A stretch of 64,000 nt of DNA, from positions 1,674,001 to 1,738,000 of the forward strand of contig NZ_CP158374.1 in the NCBI RefSeq assembly GCF_040267705.1, read 5' to 3'. Origin of the DNA: Agromyces sp. G08B096 (GTDB taxonomy: Bacteria; Actinomycetota; Actinomycetes; Actinomycetales; Microbacteriaceae). The notes below the pieces were generated by a model. It worked only from the letters and a program-made list of their open reading frames with translations. It ran no database searches and was not told the origin of the DNA. Made by a program: the position numbers and the translations under genes. Shown here piece after piece: positions 28,223 to 36,627 of the stretch (positions within the stretch are counted from its first letter, which is position 1; every line of letters begins with the position of its first letter).

Positions 28223-29677
28223 TCAGAGGTCGGCGAGCAGCGAGATCGGCCGTTCGATGCATCCGGCCACGAACGTGAGGAACGCGGCCGCCTCGGCGCC
28301 GTCGCAGACCCGGTGGTCGAAGGAGAGCGTCAGCTCGGTGACCGTCCGCGGCTCGATGCGTCCGTCGACGACCCACGGTCGTTCGACGAGGCGGCCGATG
28401 CCGAGCATCGCGGCTTCGGGGTGGTTGATGATCGCGGCCGAACCGTCGACGCCGAGCGCGCCGTAGTTGTTGAGCGTGAACGTTCCTCCCGTGAGCGCCG
28501 CGGGCGGGAACGTCCCGGTGCCCGCCTGCGCTGAGCGCTCGGCCAACCCGTCGCGGAGGGCACGAAGCGAGAGCCGCTCCGCGCCGTGCACGACGGGCAC
28601 GAGCAGGCCCCGCGGCGTCTGCGTGGCGACGCCGAGGTTCACCGCCCCGTGCAGCACCAGCTCCTCGCGCTCGGCGTCGAAGCTGGCGTTCAGGGCGGGG
28701 TGACGGGCGAGCCCGGCGACGGCGATCCGGGCCACCAGCGCGGTCAGCCCGAAGCGCTCTCCGGTGGCGCCCTCGAGTTCGCGGCGGGCAGCAATGAGCG
28801 CGCTCGCGTCGACGTCGAGCCAGACAGTCGCCTCGGGGATTTCCCGGCGCGACCTGGAGAACTGCGCCGCGGCCGCGCGCGCATGCCGGTCGAGCGGGAC
28901 GCGGCGATCCGCCGTGGCCGAGGGCACGGAAGGGGCAGACGGACGCACCGCTGACGTCGGGGCGGCCGCTTGCTCCGTCGTCACCGTCGCCCCACCGGCA
29001 CGTTCGGCGATCGCGCGCTCGACGTCGCGCCGCAGGACGAGGTGCTCCGGACCGGTGCCGAGCAGCTGAGCCGCATCGAATCCGTGCGATCGAGCGAGAC
29101 GGCGCACGATGGGCGAGACCACCGGCGAGCAGCGACCCGGCTCGAGGAGGGCCGTCGCCGCAGCGGATGCGCCGGCGGGCCGCTGGTCTCCCTGACCCTC
29201 GCGTCCGGCGGTCGGGCCGCCGCGCCGGCCGAAGCGCCCCGCGGTGACGGGTTTCGAGACTCGCGCCGACGCGCGCGTTCCGTAGCCGATCAGCACCGCG
29301 CCCGATTCCTCCGAGGCGACCTCGGTCGGCACCGCGATGCCGGGCTCCGCCGCGACCGGCGCCGCGGAGCCCGGTCCGGCGGAAGCAGGCTCGGCTAGCG
29401 CCTGAGCGGCTGGGGTCGGGCCGGGGACGGAGGCATCCGTGGTCTCGCGCAGCGTCAGCAGCACGTCGCCGGCGTGCAGCACCTGGCCCACGTCACCGCC
29501 CAGCCGCTCGACGACCCCGGCGTGGGGCGAGGGGAGCTGCACGACGGACTTCGCCGACTCGAGCTCGACGACGGGCTGGTCGACGGTGACGGTGTCGCCT
29601 GGCGCGACGAGCCAGCCGACGATCTCGGCCTCGGTGAGCCCCTCGCCGAGATCGGGCATCGTGAACGAGCGCGTCAT
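28223..29677 (-). CDS. bkdC: 2-oxo acid dehydrogenase E2 (dihydrolipoamide acyltransferase), likely branched-chain
   Basis: E2 is the acyltransferase core of the complex. The 484 residues contain one lipoyl domain (1-75, lipoyl Lys K43 in ELESAKSVV), an Ala/Pro linker, a peripheral-subunit-binding domain (PIVRRLARSHGFDAAQLLGTG) and the catalytic domain with H455-R-V-C-D459-G. The ATG at 29677 overlaps the E1-beta stop (ATGA). No E3 gene (lpd) is here, so E3 must come from elsewhere. Branched-chain specificity is inferred from the E1 alpha/beta layout and Lrp regulator; a pyruvate complex is the alternative. Confidence 0.88.
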   Translation of the reverse strand: MTRSFTMPDLGEGLTEAEIVGWLVAPGDTVTVDQPVVELESAKSVVQLPSPHAGVVERLGGDVGQVLHAGDVLLTLRETTDASVPGPTPAAQALAEPASAGPGSAAPVAAEPGIAVPTEVASEESGAVLIGYGTRASARVSKPVTAGRFGRRGGPTAGREGQGDQRPAGASAAATALLEPGRCSPVVSPIVRRLARSHGFDAAQLLGTGPEHLVLRRDVERAIAERAGGATVTTEQAAAPTSAVRPSAPSVPSATADRRVPLDRHARAAAAQFSRSRREIPEATVWLDVDASALIAARRELEGATGERFGLTALVARIAVAGLARHPALNASFDAEREELVLHGAVNLGVATQTPRGLLVPVVHGAERLSLRALRDGLAERSAQAGTGTFPPAALTGGTFTLNNYGALGVDGSAAIINHPEAAMLGIGRLVERPWVVDGRIEPRTVTELTLSFDHRVCDGAEAAAFLTFVAGCIERPISLLADL

Positions 29678-30741
29678 GCGAGATCCCATTCCCAGGTTGC
29701 GAGCGCCGCGAGCACCCGGTCGGCGGTCGGCAGCCAGTGCTCCTCGAGCTTCGGAGCGGGGTAGGGCGTGTCGAAGCCCGTGACCCGGAGCACCGGTGCG
29801 GCCAGGTGGAAGAAGTTCCGCTCGGTGACCCGGGCGGCGACCTCCGCGCCGTAGCCGCCGAACTGGGCCGCCTCGTGGATGACGGCGGCGCGCGAGGTTT
29901 TCCGAACGGAGGCGCCGACGGTCTCGTCGTCGAACGGTGAGAGGCTCCGGAGGTCGACGACCTCGACGGAGAGCCCTTCCTCTACGCCCGCGTCCGCGGC
30001 TTCCAGGGCGGTGCGGACGGTCGGTCCGTACGCGATGAGCGTGACATCCGTGCCCTCGCGCACGACCTGCGCGCGATCCATGGGGGCCGTCCGCACGGGC
30101 AGCTGCAACTCAGCCTTCGCCCAGTAGCGGCTCTTCGGCTCCATGAAGACGACGGGGTCGTCGCTCTCGATCGCCTCCCTGAGCATGGAGTACGCGTCGG
30201 CCGGGTTCGACGGCATGACGACGGTGAGGCCGGGCGTGGCGGTCCAGTACGCCTCCGATGAGTCGGAGTGGTGCTCCACGCCGCCGATCGCGCCGGCGCA
30301 TGGGATGCGGATGACCATCGGGAGGCTCACTCGCCCCTTCGTGCGGTTGCGCATCTTCGCCACGTGCGAGACGACCTGCTGGAACGCGGGGTATGCGAAC
30401 GCGTCGAACTGCATCTCGACCACCGGGCGCATGCCGTACATGGCCATGCCGACCGCCGTGCCGACGATGCCGGACTCGGCGAGGGGCGAGTCCCAGACGC
30501 GTTCGTCCCCGAAGCTCGCCTGCAGCCCGTCGGTGACCCGGAACACTCCGCCGAGGGGGCCGACGTCCTCGCCGTAGACGACGACGCGGTCGTCGGCGGC
30601 CATGGCGTCGCGGAGTGCGGCGTTGAGGGCGCCGGCCATGGTGATGGGCGCGGTCGGCGCGGCATCCGCGACGGATGCCCCCGCCGCGGACGCGGGTTCC
30701 GCGACGCGGTCGGTCGACGAGGATCCCGTCGCGGTGGTCAT
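29674..30741 (-). CDS. bkdB: 2-oxo acid dehydrogenase E1 beta subunit
   Basis: E1 beta, with E1 alpha, decarboxylates the 2-oxo acid using thiamine diphosphate. The 355-residue protein carries VYGEDVGPLGGVFRVTDGL, DSPLAESGIVGTAVGMAMYGMRPVVEMQFDAF region motifs and the C-terminal transketolase domain (GYGAEVAARVTE). The N-terminal 35 residues are an Ala/Ser-rich extension. It overlaps E1 alpha and E2 by 4 nt at each end, so subunits are made together. Confidence 0.9.
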   Translation of the reverse strand: MTTATGSSSTDRVAEPASAAGASVADAAPTAPITMAGALNAALRDAMAADDRVVVYGEDVGPLGGVFRVTDGLQASFGDERVWDSPLAESGIVGTAVGMAMYGMRPVVEMQFDAFAYPAFQQVVSHVAKMRNRTKGRVSLPMVIRIPCAGAIGGVEHHSDSSEAYWTATPGLTVVMPSNPADAYSMLREAIESDDPVVFMEPKSRYWAKAELQLPVRTAPMDRAQVVREGTDVTLIAYGPTVRTALEAADAGVEEGLSVEVVDLRSLSPFDDETVGASVRKTSRAAVIHEAAQFGGYGAEVAARVTERNFFHLAAPVLRVTGFDTPYPAPKLEEHWLPTADRVLAALATWEWDLA

Positions 30742-31847
30742 CGTTCCGCCCCCGAAAGCTCGGCGGCGAGGGCCGCCCGCTGCTCCTGCAGCGCCCGGCG
30801 CGGGGCCGCGTAGACGTGGTCGAAGAGCTCCAGGGGGTCGAGGTCGGCGTCGACCGACATCGCGTCCCGCGTGAGCGCGGCGAGCTCCTCCGCGGCATCC
30901 GCGATCTCGGCCCGCACGGCCTCGGCGAGCGCGCCCTCGGAGACGAGGTACTTCTCGAGGCGCTCGATCGGGTCCCGCCGCTTCCAGTGCTCGACGTCGC
31001 GCGATGCCCGATAGCGGGTCGGGTCGTCGGAGTTCGTGTGCGGCTCGATGCGATACGTGACCGCCTCGATCAGGGTCGGCCCGCCGCCCGACCGGGCGCG
31101 CTCGACCGCGTCGCGGGTGACGGCGTACACGGCGGCCGCGTCGTTGCCGTCGACCCGGTGCCCCGGCATCCCGTAGCCGACGGCCTTGTCGGCGAAGGAG
31201 GCGGCCCTCGTCTGGCGGCTGAGCGGTGTGGAGATGGCGAACTGGTTGTTCTGCACCACGAACACGGTCGGCGTCTGCCAGACCGCCGCGAAGTTGAACG
31301 CCTCGTGCGCGTCGCCCTCGCTCGTGGCGCCGTCGCCGAGGAAGGCGAGCGAGACGATCGGCTCGTCGCGGAGCCGGGCGGCGTGTGCGAGACCGACCGC
31401 GTGCAGCGCTTGCGTGGCGAGCGGCGTGGCCTGCACCGACGTGCGGTGACGGTGCTGGTCGAACCCGTTGTGCCACTCGCCCCGGAACGAGGTCAGGATG
31501 TCGCCCGGCGCGATGCCCCGCGTGAGCAGGGCGATGCTGTCGCGGTAGGTGGGGAACAGCCAGTCGGCGGTCTCCAGGGCCGAGACCGCGCCGATCTCGC
31601 ACGCCTCCTGGCCGTACGCGGAGGGGTAGGTCGCGAGCCGGCCCTGCTTCGTGAGCGCGGTCACCTGCACGTCGAACCGGCGCGCGACGACCATGCGGCG
31701 GTACAGGTCGAGGAGCGTGTCGGCAGCCGGCAGCGCGAACCCGCCCGCTTCCCTGGCCGGGGCGGCGTGACCGGCGTTGTCGAGGAGCCGGAGGGGCTTC
31801 TCGGCTGGAAGGGTGCGGGCGGCATGATGCTCGACATTGAGGCTCAT
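30738..31847 (-). CDS. bkdA: 2-oxo acid dehydrogenase E1 alpha subunit
   Basis: E1 alpha binds thiamine diphosphate. The ThDP motif runs from G171-D-G to N200-N201. RIEPHTNSDDPTRYR is the conserved phosphorylation-loop region of the family. The 369-residue length from the ATG at 31847 fits; the frame is open further upstream, but no better start is seen. No clear ribosome site precedes it. It follows the Lrp-type regulator gene by 108 nt on the same strand. Confidence 0.88.
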   Translation of the reverse strand: MSLNVEHHAARTLPAEKPLRLLDNAGHAAPAREAGGFALPAADTLLDLYRRMVVARRFDVQVTALTKQGRLATYPSAYGQEACEIGAVSALETADWLFPTYRDSIALLTRGIAPGDILTSFRGEWHNGFDQHRHRTSVQATPLATQALHAVGLAHAARLRDEPIVSLAFLGDGATSEGDAHEAFNFAAVWQTPTVFVVQNNQFAISTPLSRQTRAASFADKAVGYGMPGHRVDGNDAAAVYAVTRDAVERARSGGGPTLIEAVTYRIEPHTNSDDPTRYRASRDVEHWKRRDPIERLEKYLVSEGALAEAVRAEIADAAEELAALTRDAMSVDADLDPLELFDHVYAAPRRALQEQRAALAAELSGAER

Positions 31848-31955
31848 GCCTTCATCGTGCGACACCGGCGCGGCCCGGGGGAGTCGTGTCGCGCAAGCGT
31901 GAACGAACGGCTGCGCGGGCGGCATCGGTGAGCCGGACGTCCCGCGGCGAACGGC

Positions 31956-32450
31956 TCAGGTGCGCCAGATGTCCAGGGTCTGCGCCGGGGGACGACCCGG
32001 GATCTCGGCGAGGATCAGGTGCGATCGGGTCGAGACGACGCCCGGCAGATCGTGGATGTCTCGCAGGATCGCCTGGCTCAGCTGCTCGTGGTCGGGGGCG
32101 CTCACGGTGAGGATGATGTCGATGTCGCCCGACACCGCCTGGACCTTCTCCACGAACGGCAGCGTCGCGAGCTTCCGGGCGATGTCCTCCCACGGCACGT
32201 CGCCGATGCGGACGACGACGAGTGCCGAGATGCTGAGCCCGATCGCCTTCCGGTCGATCTGCGCGCCGAAGCCCGTGATGACCCCTCGCTGCTGGAGGTG
32301 CAGGAGCCGGTTGTGCGCGGCCGTGCGGGAGATGTGCACCCGCTCGGCGAGTGTGCGCACCGAAAGACGCCCGTCGCGGCTCAGCTCAGCGACGATCCGT
32401 CGATCGATGGGGTCGAGCGGCTCCCCCCGGTGCGCATGTTCGGTCATCAT
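31956..32450 (-). CDS. Lrp/AsnC family transcriptional regulator
   Basis: The 164-residue protein has an N-terminal winged HTH (LDPIDRRIVAELSRDGRLSVRTLAERVHISRTAAHNRL, residues 12-48, shown in part as motif) and a C-terminal RAM ligand-binding domain. Lrp-like proteins sense amino acids. Placed just upstream of the E1-E2 operon, it is probably its regulator, like BkdR. Two ATGs are adjacent (32450, 32447); an AGGA gives better spacing to the second. Confidence 0.9.
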   Translation of the reverse strand: MMTEHAHRGEPLDPIDRRIVAELSRDGRLSVRTLAERVHISRTAAHNRLLHLQQRGVITGFGAQIDRKAIGLSISALVVVRIGDVPWEDIARKLATLPFVEKVQAVSGDIDIILTVSAPDHEQLSQAILRDIHDLPGVVSTRSHLILAEIPGRPPAQTLDIWRT

Positions 32451-32484
32451 CGAATCCTGCTCTCAGGGTAGCGGCTCCGTCGAG

Positions 32485-33315
32485 TCATGCGCGGATCCAG
32501 CTCGCCGAGCCCTCGGCGGCCGCGTCGCGATTCCGGCGCGCCACGCGCCGGAGCGCCTGCCGCATCGGCGCGTGGCGCACGGAGCGGGGGAGCGCGACGC
32601 GCGCGGCGCGGAGCGCGGTGTACCAGCCCTCCGCGGCGCGTTCGGCGCGCCGGCTCAGACGGAAGCCGTATCCCGCCCGCACCGGCTCGGGCAGCAGCGC
32701 CGCGGTCACGAGCCGCAGCGGCGGCAGGCCGGCCCGCATCCAGATGGGCAGCGGCGGCGTATCGAGGAGGGCGCGCGCGACCTCGCGGGCGTCGCGTCCG
32801 ACCTCGAGCCGGGGCAGCCGCTCCGCCCACCACGCGTCGAACTCCGCCCGCGTGTCTGGCCACCCGGCCGGCGAGCCCTGCAGGTTGGCGGCGATCGGCC
32901 CGTAACCGCGGACGAGCACATCCGCCGTCTCACGCGGGAGTGGACCGGTGAGTCGTTCCTCGAGCGCGAGTCCGACGGCGAGGAGGGTCGACGCGACGTA
33001 GCGCTGCGCATCCCGGTCGAACGCGCTGTACCGGCCGCCGGATGCCTCGAGCCGCCCGCGCACCGGGCGGTGCCGGGCGTTCACCTCCCGGGCGGCGGCG
33101 CGGGCGAGGTCCTCGTCGCCGAAGCCGACGGCATAGACGTAGTCGAGGGTGCCGCGGAGCCTCGCGAGCGGGTCGTCACGGAAGGCGCTGTGCCTCGCGA
33201 CACCGCGTGCGACGCGCGGGTCGGCGAGCTGCAGGAGGATTGCGGCCGCGCCGCCCGCGAGCAGCGTGGCGTCGCCGGCGTGGCGACGGAAGATCTCGAG
33301 CTCGGCGGCATCCAT
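32485..33315 (-). CDS. Oxygenase MpaB family protein (DUF2236)
   Basis: The 276-residue protein fits the MpaB/rubber oxygenase-like (DUF2236) family: GDATLLAGGAAAILLQLADPRVARGVA at the start, the ARHSAFRDDPLARLRGTLDYVYAVGFG block, and AREVNARHRPVRG with the family His. Family members bind heme b and oxidise varied substrates; the substrate here is unknown. ATG 33315 gives the domain start. It ends 34 nt before the Lrp gene, on the same strand. Confidence 0.82.
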   Translation of the reverse strand: MDAAELEIFRRHAGDATLLAGGAAAILLQLADPRVARGVARHSAFRDDPLARLRGTLDYVYAVGFGDEDLARAAAREVNARHRPVRGRLEASGGRYSAFDRDAQRYVASTLLAVGLALEERLTGPLPRETADVLVRGYGPIAANLQGSPAGWPDTRAEFDAWWAERLPRLEVGRDAREVARALLDTPPLPIWMRAGLPPLRLVTAALLPEPVRAGYGFRLSRRAERAAEGWYTALRAARVALPRSVRHAPMRQALRRVARRNRDAAAEGSASWIRA

Positions 33316-33350
33316 GTGCACCGTTGTATCGTCCCGCGCCGGAAGGACGC

Positions 33351-34577
33351 TCAATACCAGTTGACGCGCTCGGAGTGCGCCCACGCGCCGCACGGTGCGC
33401 CGTACCGGCCGGCGATGTACGACAGGCCCCATTCGATCTGCGTCGCCGCGTTCGTCCGCCAGTCGGCGCCGGCCGCGGCCATCTTGCTGCCGGGCAGCGA
33501 CTGCGGGATGCCGTAGGCACCGCTCGACGGGTTGTAGGCGTCGGCCCGCCAGCTTGACTCACGGGTCCACAACCGCACCAGGCACTGGTACTCGCCGTCG
33601 CCCCAGCCGTACCTGGCCACCGCGCCGCGAGCGTACGCCTTCGCGGACGCGGGGTCGACCACGACGCCGGGCGGCGGCGGCGCCGTCCCGAGGCCGCCGC
33701 CCGCGGCAGCCTCGGCCTCCCGTGCGGCGGCTTCGCGCGCGGCCGCCTCCTGCCTGGCCTGCTCGGCGATCTGGTACCGGCGCTCGAGGTCGACCGACCG
33801 GTCGCGGAGGCTCGCGAGCTGCGAATAGAGGGTGTCGAGGGTCTGCCGCTGTGCGGCGAGCGCGGCTTCTGCCTCGGCGTGGGCCTCGGCAGCCGCCGAG
33901 GCACGGTCGGCTGCCTCCTCGGCGAGACGGTCGCGCTCCGCGGCGGCGACGTCGGCCTGTTTCCGCAGCGATTCGGCCTCGGAACGTTCGACCTGCGCGC
34001 GCTGGGCGGTACCGGCGTAGAGATCGGCGAGTCGGGACGCACGGGCGAGGCCCGCGAGCAGGTCTTCAGCCGCCGTCTCCGAGCCGGCGCCCGATCCCAG
34101 CATCAGCTGCAGCGTGGGATCGGCGCCGCCGGTTCGCGCGAGCGTGGCCGCGGTGCGGCCGAAGCGGCGCGCCGACTCGTCGGCCTGGGCGGCGGCGGTC
34201 GTCGAGGCGGCGCGCAATTGCGCGGCCCGATCGTCGGCTGCGGCTCGTGCCGCCTCCGCGGCCTCGGAGGCGGCGGCGGCCTCGACGGCCGCGTCGCCCA
34301 GCCGACCCGTCTCGGCCTCGAGGGTCCGGATCATCCCGTCGATCCGGCTCGCCTCGGCGGTGCGCGCGGTGACGTCCGCCTTGGCCGCCTCGACCTCCTC
34401 CCAGGTCGGCACGTCGTCCGCGAACGCCCACGACGTCGAGACGGATGCCCAGGCGGCGAGCCCCGGTCCGCCGCGCGCGACGGCTCCGGCGGACGGCGCG
34501 GCGGTGAGGCCGGTCGCGAGCAGCAGTCCGGCGGCGAGCGCGCCGGCTCCGGCGGCGGACCGCTGACGAACGAGCAT
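33351..34577 (-). CDS. Secreted coiled-coil protein with C-terminal lytic transglycosylase (SLT-like) domain
   Basis: The 408-residue protein has a Sec signal peptide (about 1-35, GALAAGLLLATGLTAAPSAGA), a long Ala/Glu/Arg coiled coil (about 60-290) and a Gly/Pro linker (GGGLGTAPPPPG). The C-terminal SLT-like domain has catalytic Glu E340 in WTRESSW, then AYGIPQSLPGSKM and QIEWGLSYIAGRYG. The layout resembles RipA/CwlO-type cell-wall enzymes, with the coil controlling activity. GGAGG precedes ATG 34577. Target is peptidoglycan at the cell surface. Confidence 0.88.
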   Translation of the reverse strand: MLVRQRSAAGAGALAAGLLLATGLTAAPSAGAVARGGPGLAAWASVSTSWAFADDVPTWEEVEAAKADVTARTAEASRIDGMIRTLEAETGRLGDAAVEAAAASEAAEAARAAADDRAAQLRAASTTAAAQADESARRFGRTAATLARTGGADPTLQLMLGSGAGSETAAEDLLAGLARASRLADLYAGTAQRAQVERSEAESLRKQADVAAAERDRLAEEAADRASAAAEAHAEAEAALAAQRQTLDTLYSQLASLRDRSVDLERRYQIAEQARQEAAAREAAAREAEAAAGGGLGTAPPPPGVVVDPASAKAYARGAVARYGWGDGEYQCLVRLWTRESSWRADAYNPSSGAYGIPQSLPGSKMAAAGADWRTNAATQIEWGLSYIAGRYGAPCGAWAHSERVNWY

Positions 34578-34645
34578 GCGCACCCCCTCCGCGGGCGCGG
34601 CGAGTCTACCCAGGGACCGCTCGGCGAGCGTGCGGACACGCAGCG

Positions 34646-34651
34646 TACACT
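34646..34651 (+). promoter_or_regulatory. Predicted -10 box for the GH3 lipoprotein (leaderless)
   Basis: TACACT ends 8 nt before the GTG at 34660; there is no ribosome site. Confidence 0.6.
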
Positions 34652-34659
34652 CGACCCCC

Positions 34660-35832
34660 GTGCGTGCGCAGCGGATCCTCGGCGTCGCGATCCTCGCGGG
34701 CCTCCTCGGGATCGCCGGCTGTGCGCCGGACCCGTCCGGCCCGACGGCAGTGCCGAGCCCAGAGGCATCCACTGCGGTGCCGCGGGTCTCGCCCGCCCCG
34801 ACGACGGATCCGGTCGAGGCGCGGACGAACGAGCGACTCGCGGGCATGTCGCTCGAGCAGAAGGCCGCGTCGCTGCTGATGCTGCATGCCCCTGGCACGG
34901 ATGCCGCGGTCCTGCGTTCCCTCGCCGGTCAAGGCATCGCCGGACTCATCCTCATGGGCGACAACGTCCCCGGGACCCCCGCCGAGCTGGCCGCGCTCAC
35001 CGCCGCCGTCCAGGTCGACCCGGAGGCGCGCCTGCTCATCGCCGTCGACGAGGAGGGCGGTGACGTGCAGCGGCTGCCGTGGGACGACGCCGCGGCCGCC
35101 GGGGACCTGCGATCGCAGCCGCCCGCTGCGGCGGAGGCCGCGTTCGCGCGTCGGGGCGACCTGCTCGCGCAGGCAGGCATCGACGTCAACTTCGGGATCG
35201 TCGCCGACGTCACCGCCGACCCTGCGTCGTTCATCAGCGATCGGGTGCTGGGCGGCGATCCCGCTTCGGCGGCGGAGCGCGTCCGCGCCGCGGTCACGGG
35301 GGAGCAGGGCCGCGCGTCCTCGACCCTCAAGCACTTCCCAGGACACGGCGCCGCCCCGGGCGACTCGCATTCGTCGGTGCCGGCCGCGCCGCTCACCCTC
35401 GACGAGTGGCGTGCGGGACCTGCCGTGCCGTTCGCCGCGGGCATCGACGCGGGCGCGGAGTTCGTCATGACCGGCCATCTCGTCTACTCCGCCGTGGACC
35501 CCGCGCCTGCGTCGCTGTCGCCGACGTGGCACCGGATCCTGCGGGAAGAGCTCGGGTTCGACGGCGTGGTGGTGTCCGACGACATGCTGATGCTCCAGCA
35601 CAACGGGCTGCCCGAGTACGCCGATCCGGCGGAGAACGCGATCCGGGCGGTCGCCGCCGGGACGGACCTGCTGCTCTACGTGCTCCCGGCGGATCCGTCG
35701 ACGGTCGGGGTCTCCGTGGCCGGCCTCTCGGCGTCGATCGCGGAGGCCGTCCGCGCCGGCCGCATCCCCGAGGCGCGGCTGGATGAGGCAGCCGGGCGCG
35801 TACTGACCGCGCGCCGCCTCGCCGTGGGCTGA
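34660..35832 (+). CDS. GH3 beta-N-acetylhexosaminidase (NagZ-like) lipoprotein
   Basis: NagZ-type GH3 enzymes remove N-acetylglucosamine from peptidoglycan fragments. The 390-residue protein has a lipobox (GIAGC near residues 17-21) and a disordered Pro/Ser spacer. The GH3 barrel carries KHFPGHG (224-230) followed by D-S-H, which supplies the His/Asp general acid pair of NagZ, and the nucleophile loop VVSDDMLM. A lipid-anchored NagZ on the outer face is usual in Gram-positives. GTG 34660 is chosen for the signal peptide and the -10 box. It is divergent from the lytic transglycosylase, so cell-wall turnover is a shared theme. Confidence 0.9.
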   Translation: MRAQRILGVAILAGLLGIAGCAPDPSGPTAVPSPEASTAVPRVSPAPTTDPVEARTNERLAGMSLEQKAASLLMLHAPGTDAAVLRSLAGQGIAGLILMGDNVPGTPAELAALTAAVQVDPEARLLIAVDEEGGDVQRLPWDDAAAAGDLRSQPPAAAEAAFARRGDLLAQAGIDVNFGIVADVTADPASFISDRVLGGDPASAAERVRAAVTGEQGRASSTLKHFPGHGAAPGDSHSSVPAAPLTLDEWRAGPAVPFAAGIDAGAEFVMTGHLVYSAVDPAPASLSPTWHRILREELGFDGVVVSDDMLMLQHNGLPEYADPAENAIRAVAAGTDLLLYVLPADPSTVGVSVAGLSASIAEAVRAGRIPEARLDEAAGRVLTARRLAVG

Positions 35833-35998
35833 TCCGCGTCGTCCGGGTCCTCCGGGTCATCACCTCGCTGGCTTGGCACGATCGACCGAGATCGGATTTC
35901 GCGAATCGGGAATACCGTGCGCGAGAGCATGCGTTTGCATCCGTTGTGGCCGGAACGGCCGCTCCGATTGACCACGAGAACCACTGGAGAGACGCAGC

Positions 35999-36562
35999 AT
36001 GACCACGACCGCCTCGACCATCGAGATCCCCGGCTACCGTGTCGGCACCTGGACCATCGACACCGCGCACAGCGAGGTCGGCTTCCAGATCCGGCACCTC
36101 ATGATCAGCAAGGTGAAGGGCAAGTTCGAGCGGTTCACCGCCACGTTCACGACCGCCGAGAACCCGCTCGACTCGACCGTGACGGCCTCGGCCGAGGTCG
36201 CGTCGATCAACACGAATGAGCCCAACCGCGACGCGCACCTGCGCACGGGTGACTTCTTCGAGGCCGAGACGTACCCGACGATCGACTTCGTCTCGACCGG
36301 CGTCCGCGTCGAGGGCGGCGACTTCAAGGTGGACGGCGACCTCACGATCCGCGGCATCACCAAGCCCGTCACGTTCGACTTCGAGTTCGGCGGCTTCGGC
36401 GGCGACCCGTACGGCAACTACAAGGGCGGCGCGACTGCCAAGGCCGTCATCAACCGCGAGGACTTCGGCCTCACCTACAACGCCGCGCTCGAGACCGGCG
36501 GCGTGCTCCTCGGCGACCAGGTCACCATCACTCTCGAGCTGCAGGCTGCGCTGCAGCAGTAA
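35999..36562 (+). CDS. YceI family protein
   Basis: YceI-like lipocalin-fold proteins bind isoprenoid or other long lipids. The 187 residues have the family pattern: WTIDTAHSEVGFQIRHLM, SVEVASINTN-like AEVASINTNEPNRDAHLRTGDFF and GDLTIRGITKPVTFDFEF. There is no signal peptide, so it is likely cytosolic. GGAGAGACGC precedes the ATG. The 166-nt upstream gap has no clear promoter. A large palindromic terminator follows. Confidence 0.93.
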   Translation: MTTTASTIEIPGYRVGTWTIDTAHSEVGFQIRHLMISKVKGKFERFTATFTTAENPLDSTVTASAEVASINTNEPNRDAHLRTGDFFEAETYPTIDFVSTGVRVEGGDFKVDGDLTIRGITKPVTFDFEFGGFGGDPYGNYKGGATAKAVINREDFGLTYNAALETGGVLLGDQVTITLELQAALQQ

Positions 36563-36577
36563 GCACGTCTCACCCCG

Positions 36578-36612
36578 CGACGGCGGGCGGCCGAGTCGGC
36601 CGCCCGCCGTCG
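36578..36612. terminator. Bidirectional terminator, 16-bp stem
   Basis: A near-perfect palindrome centred on 36595 (stem 36578-36593 with 36597-36612; loop about AGT) sits between the convergent YceI and HTH_42 genes. Confidence 0.85.
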
Positions 36613-36627
36613 TGCCGTCTGGCGGCC

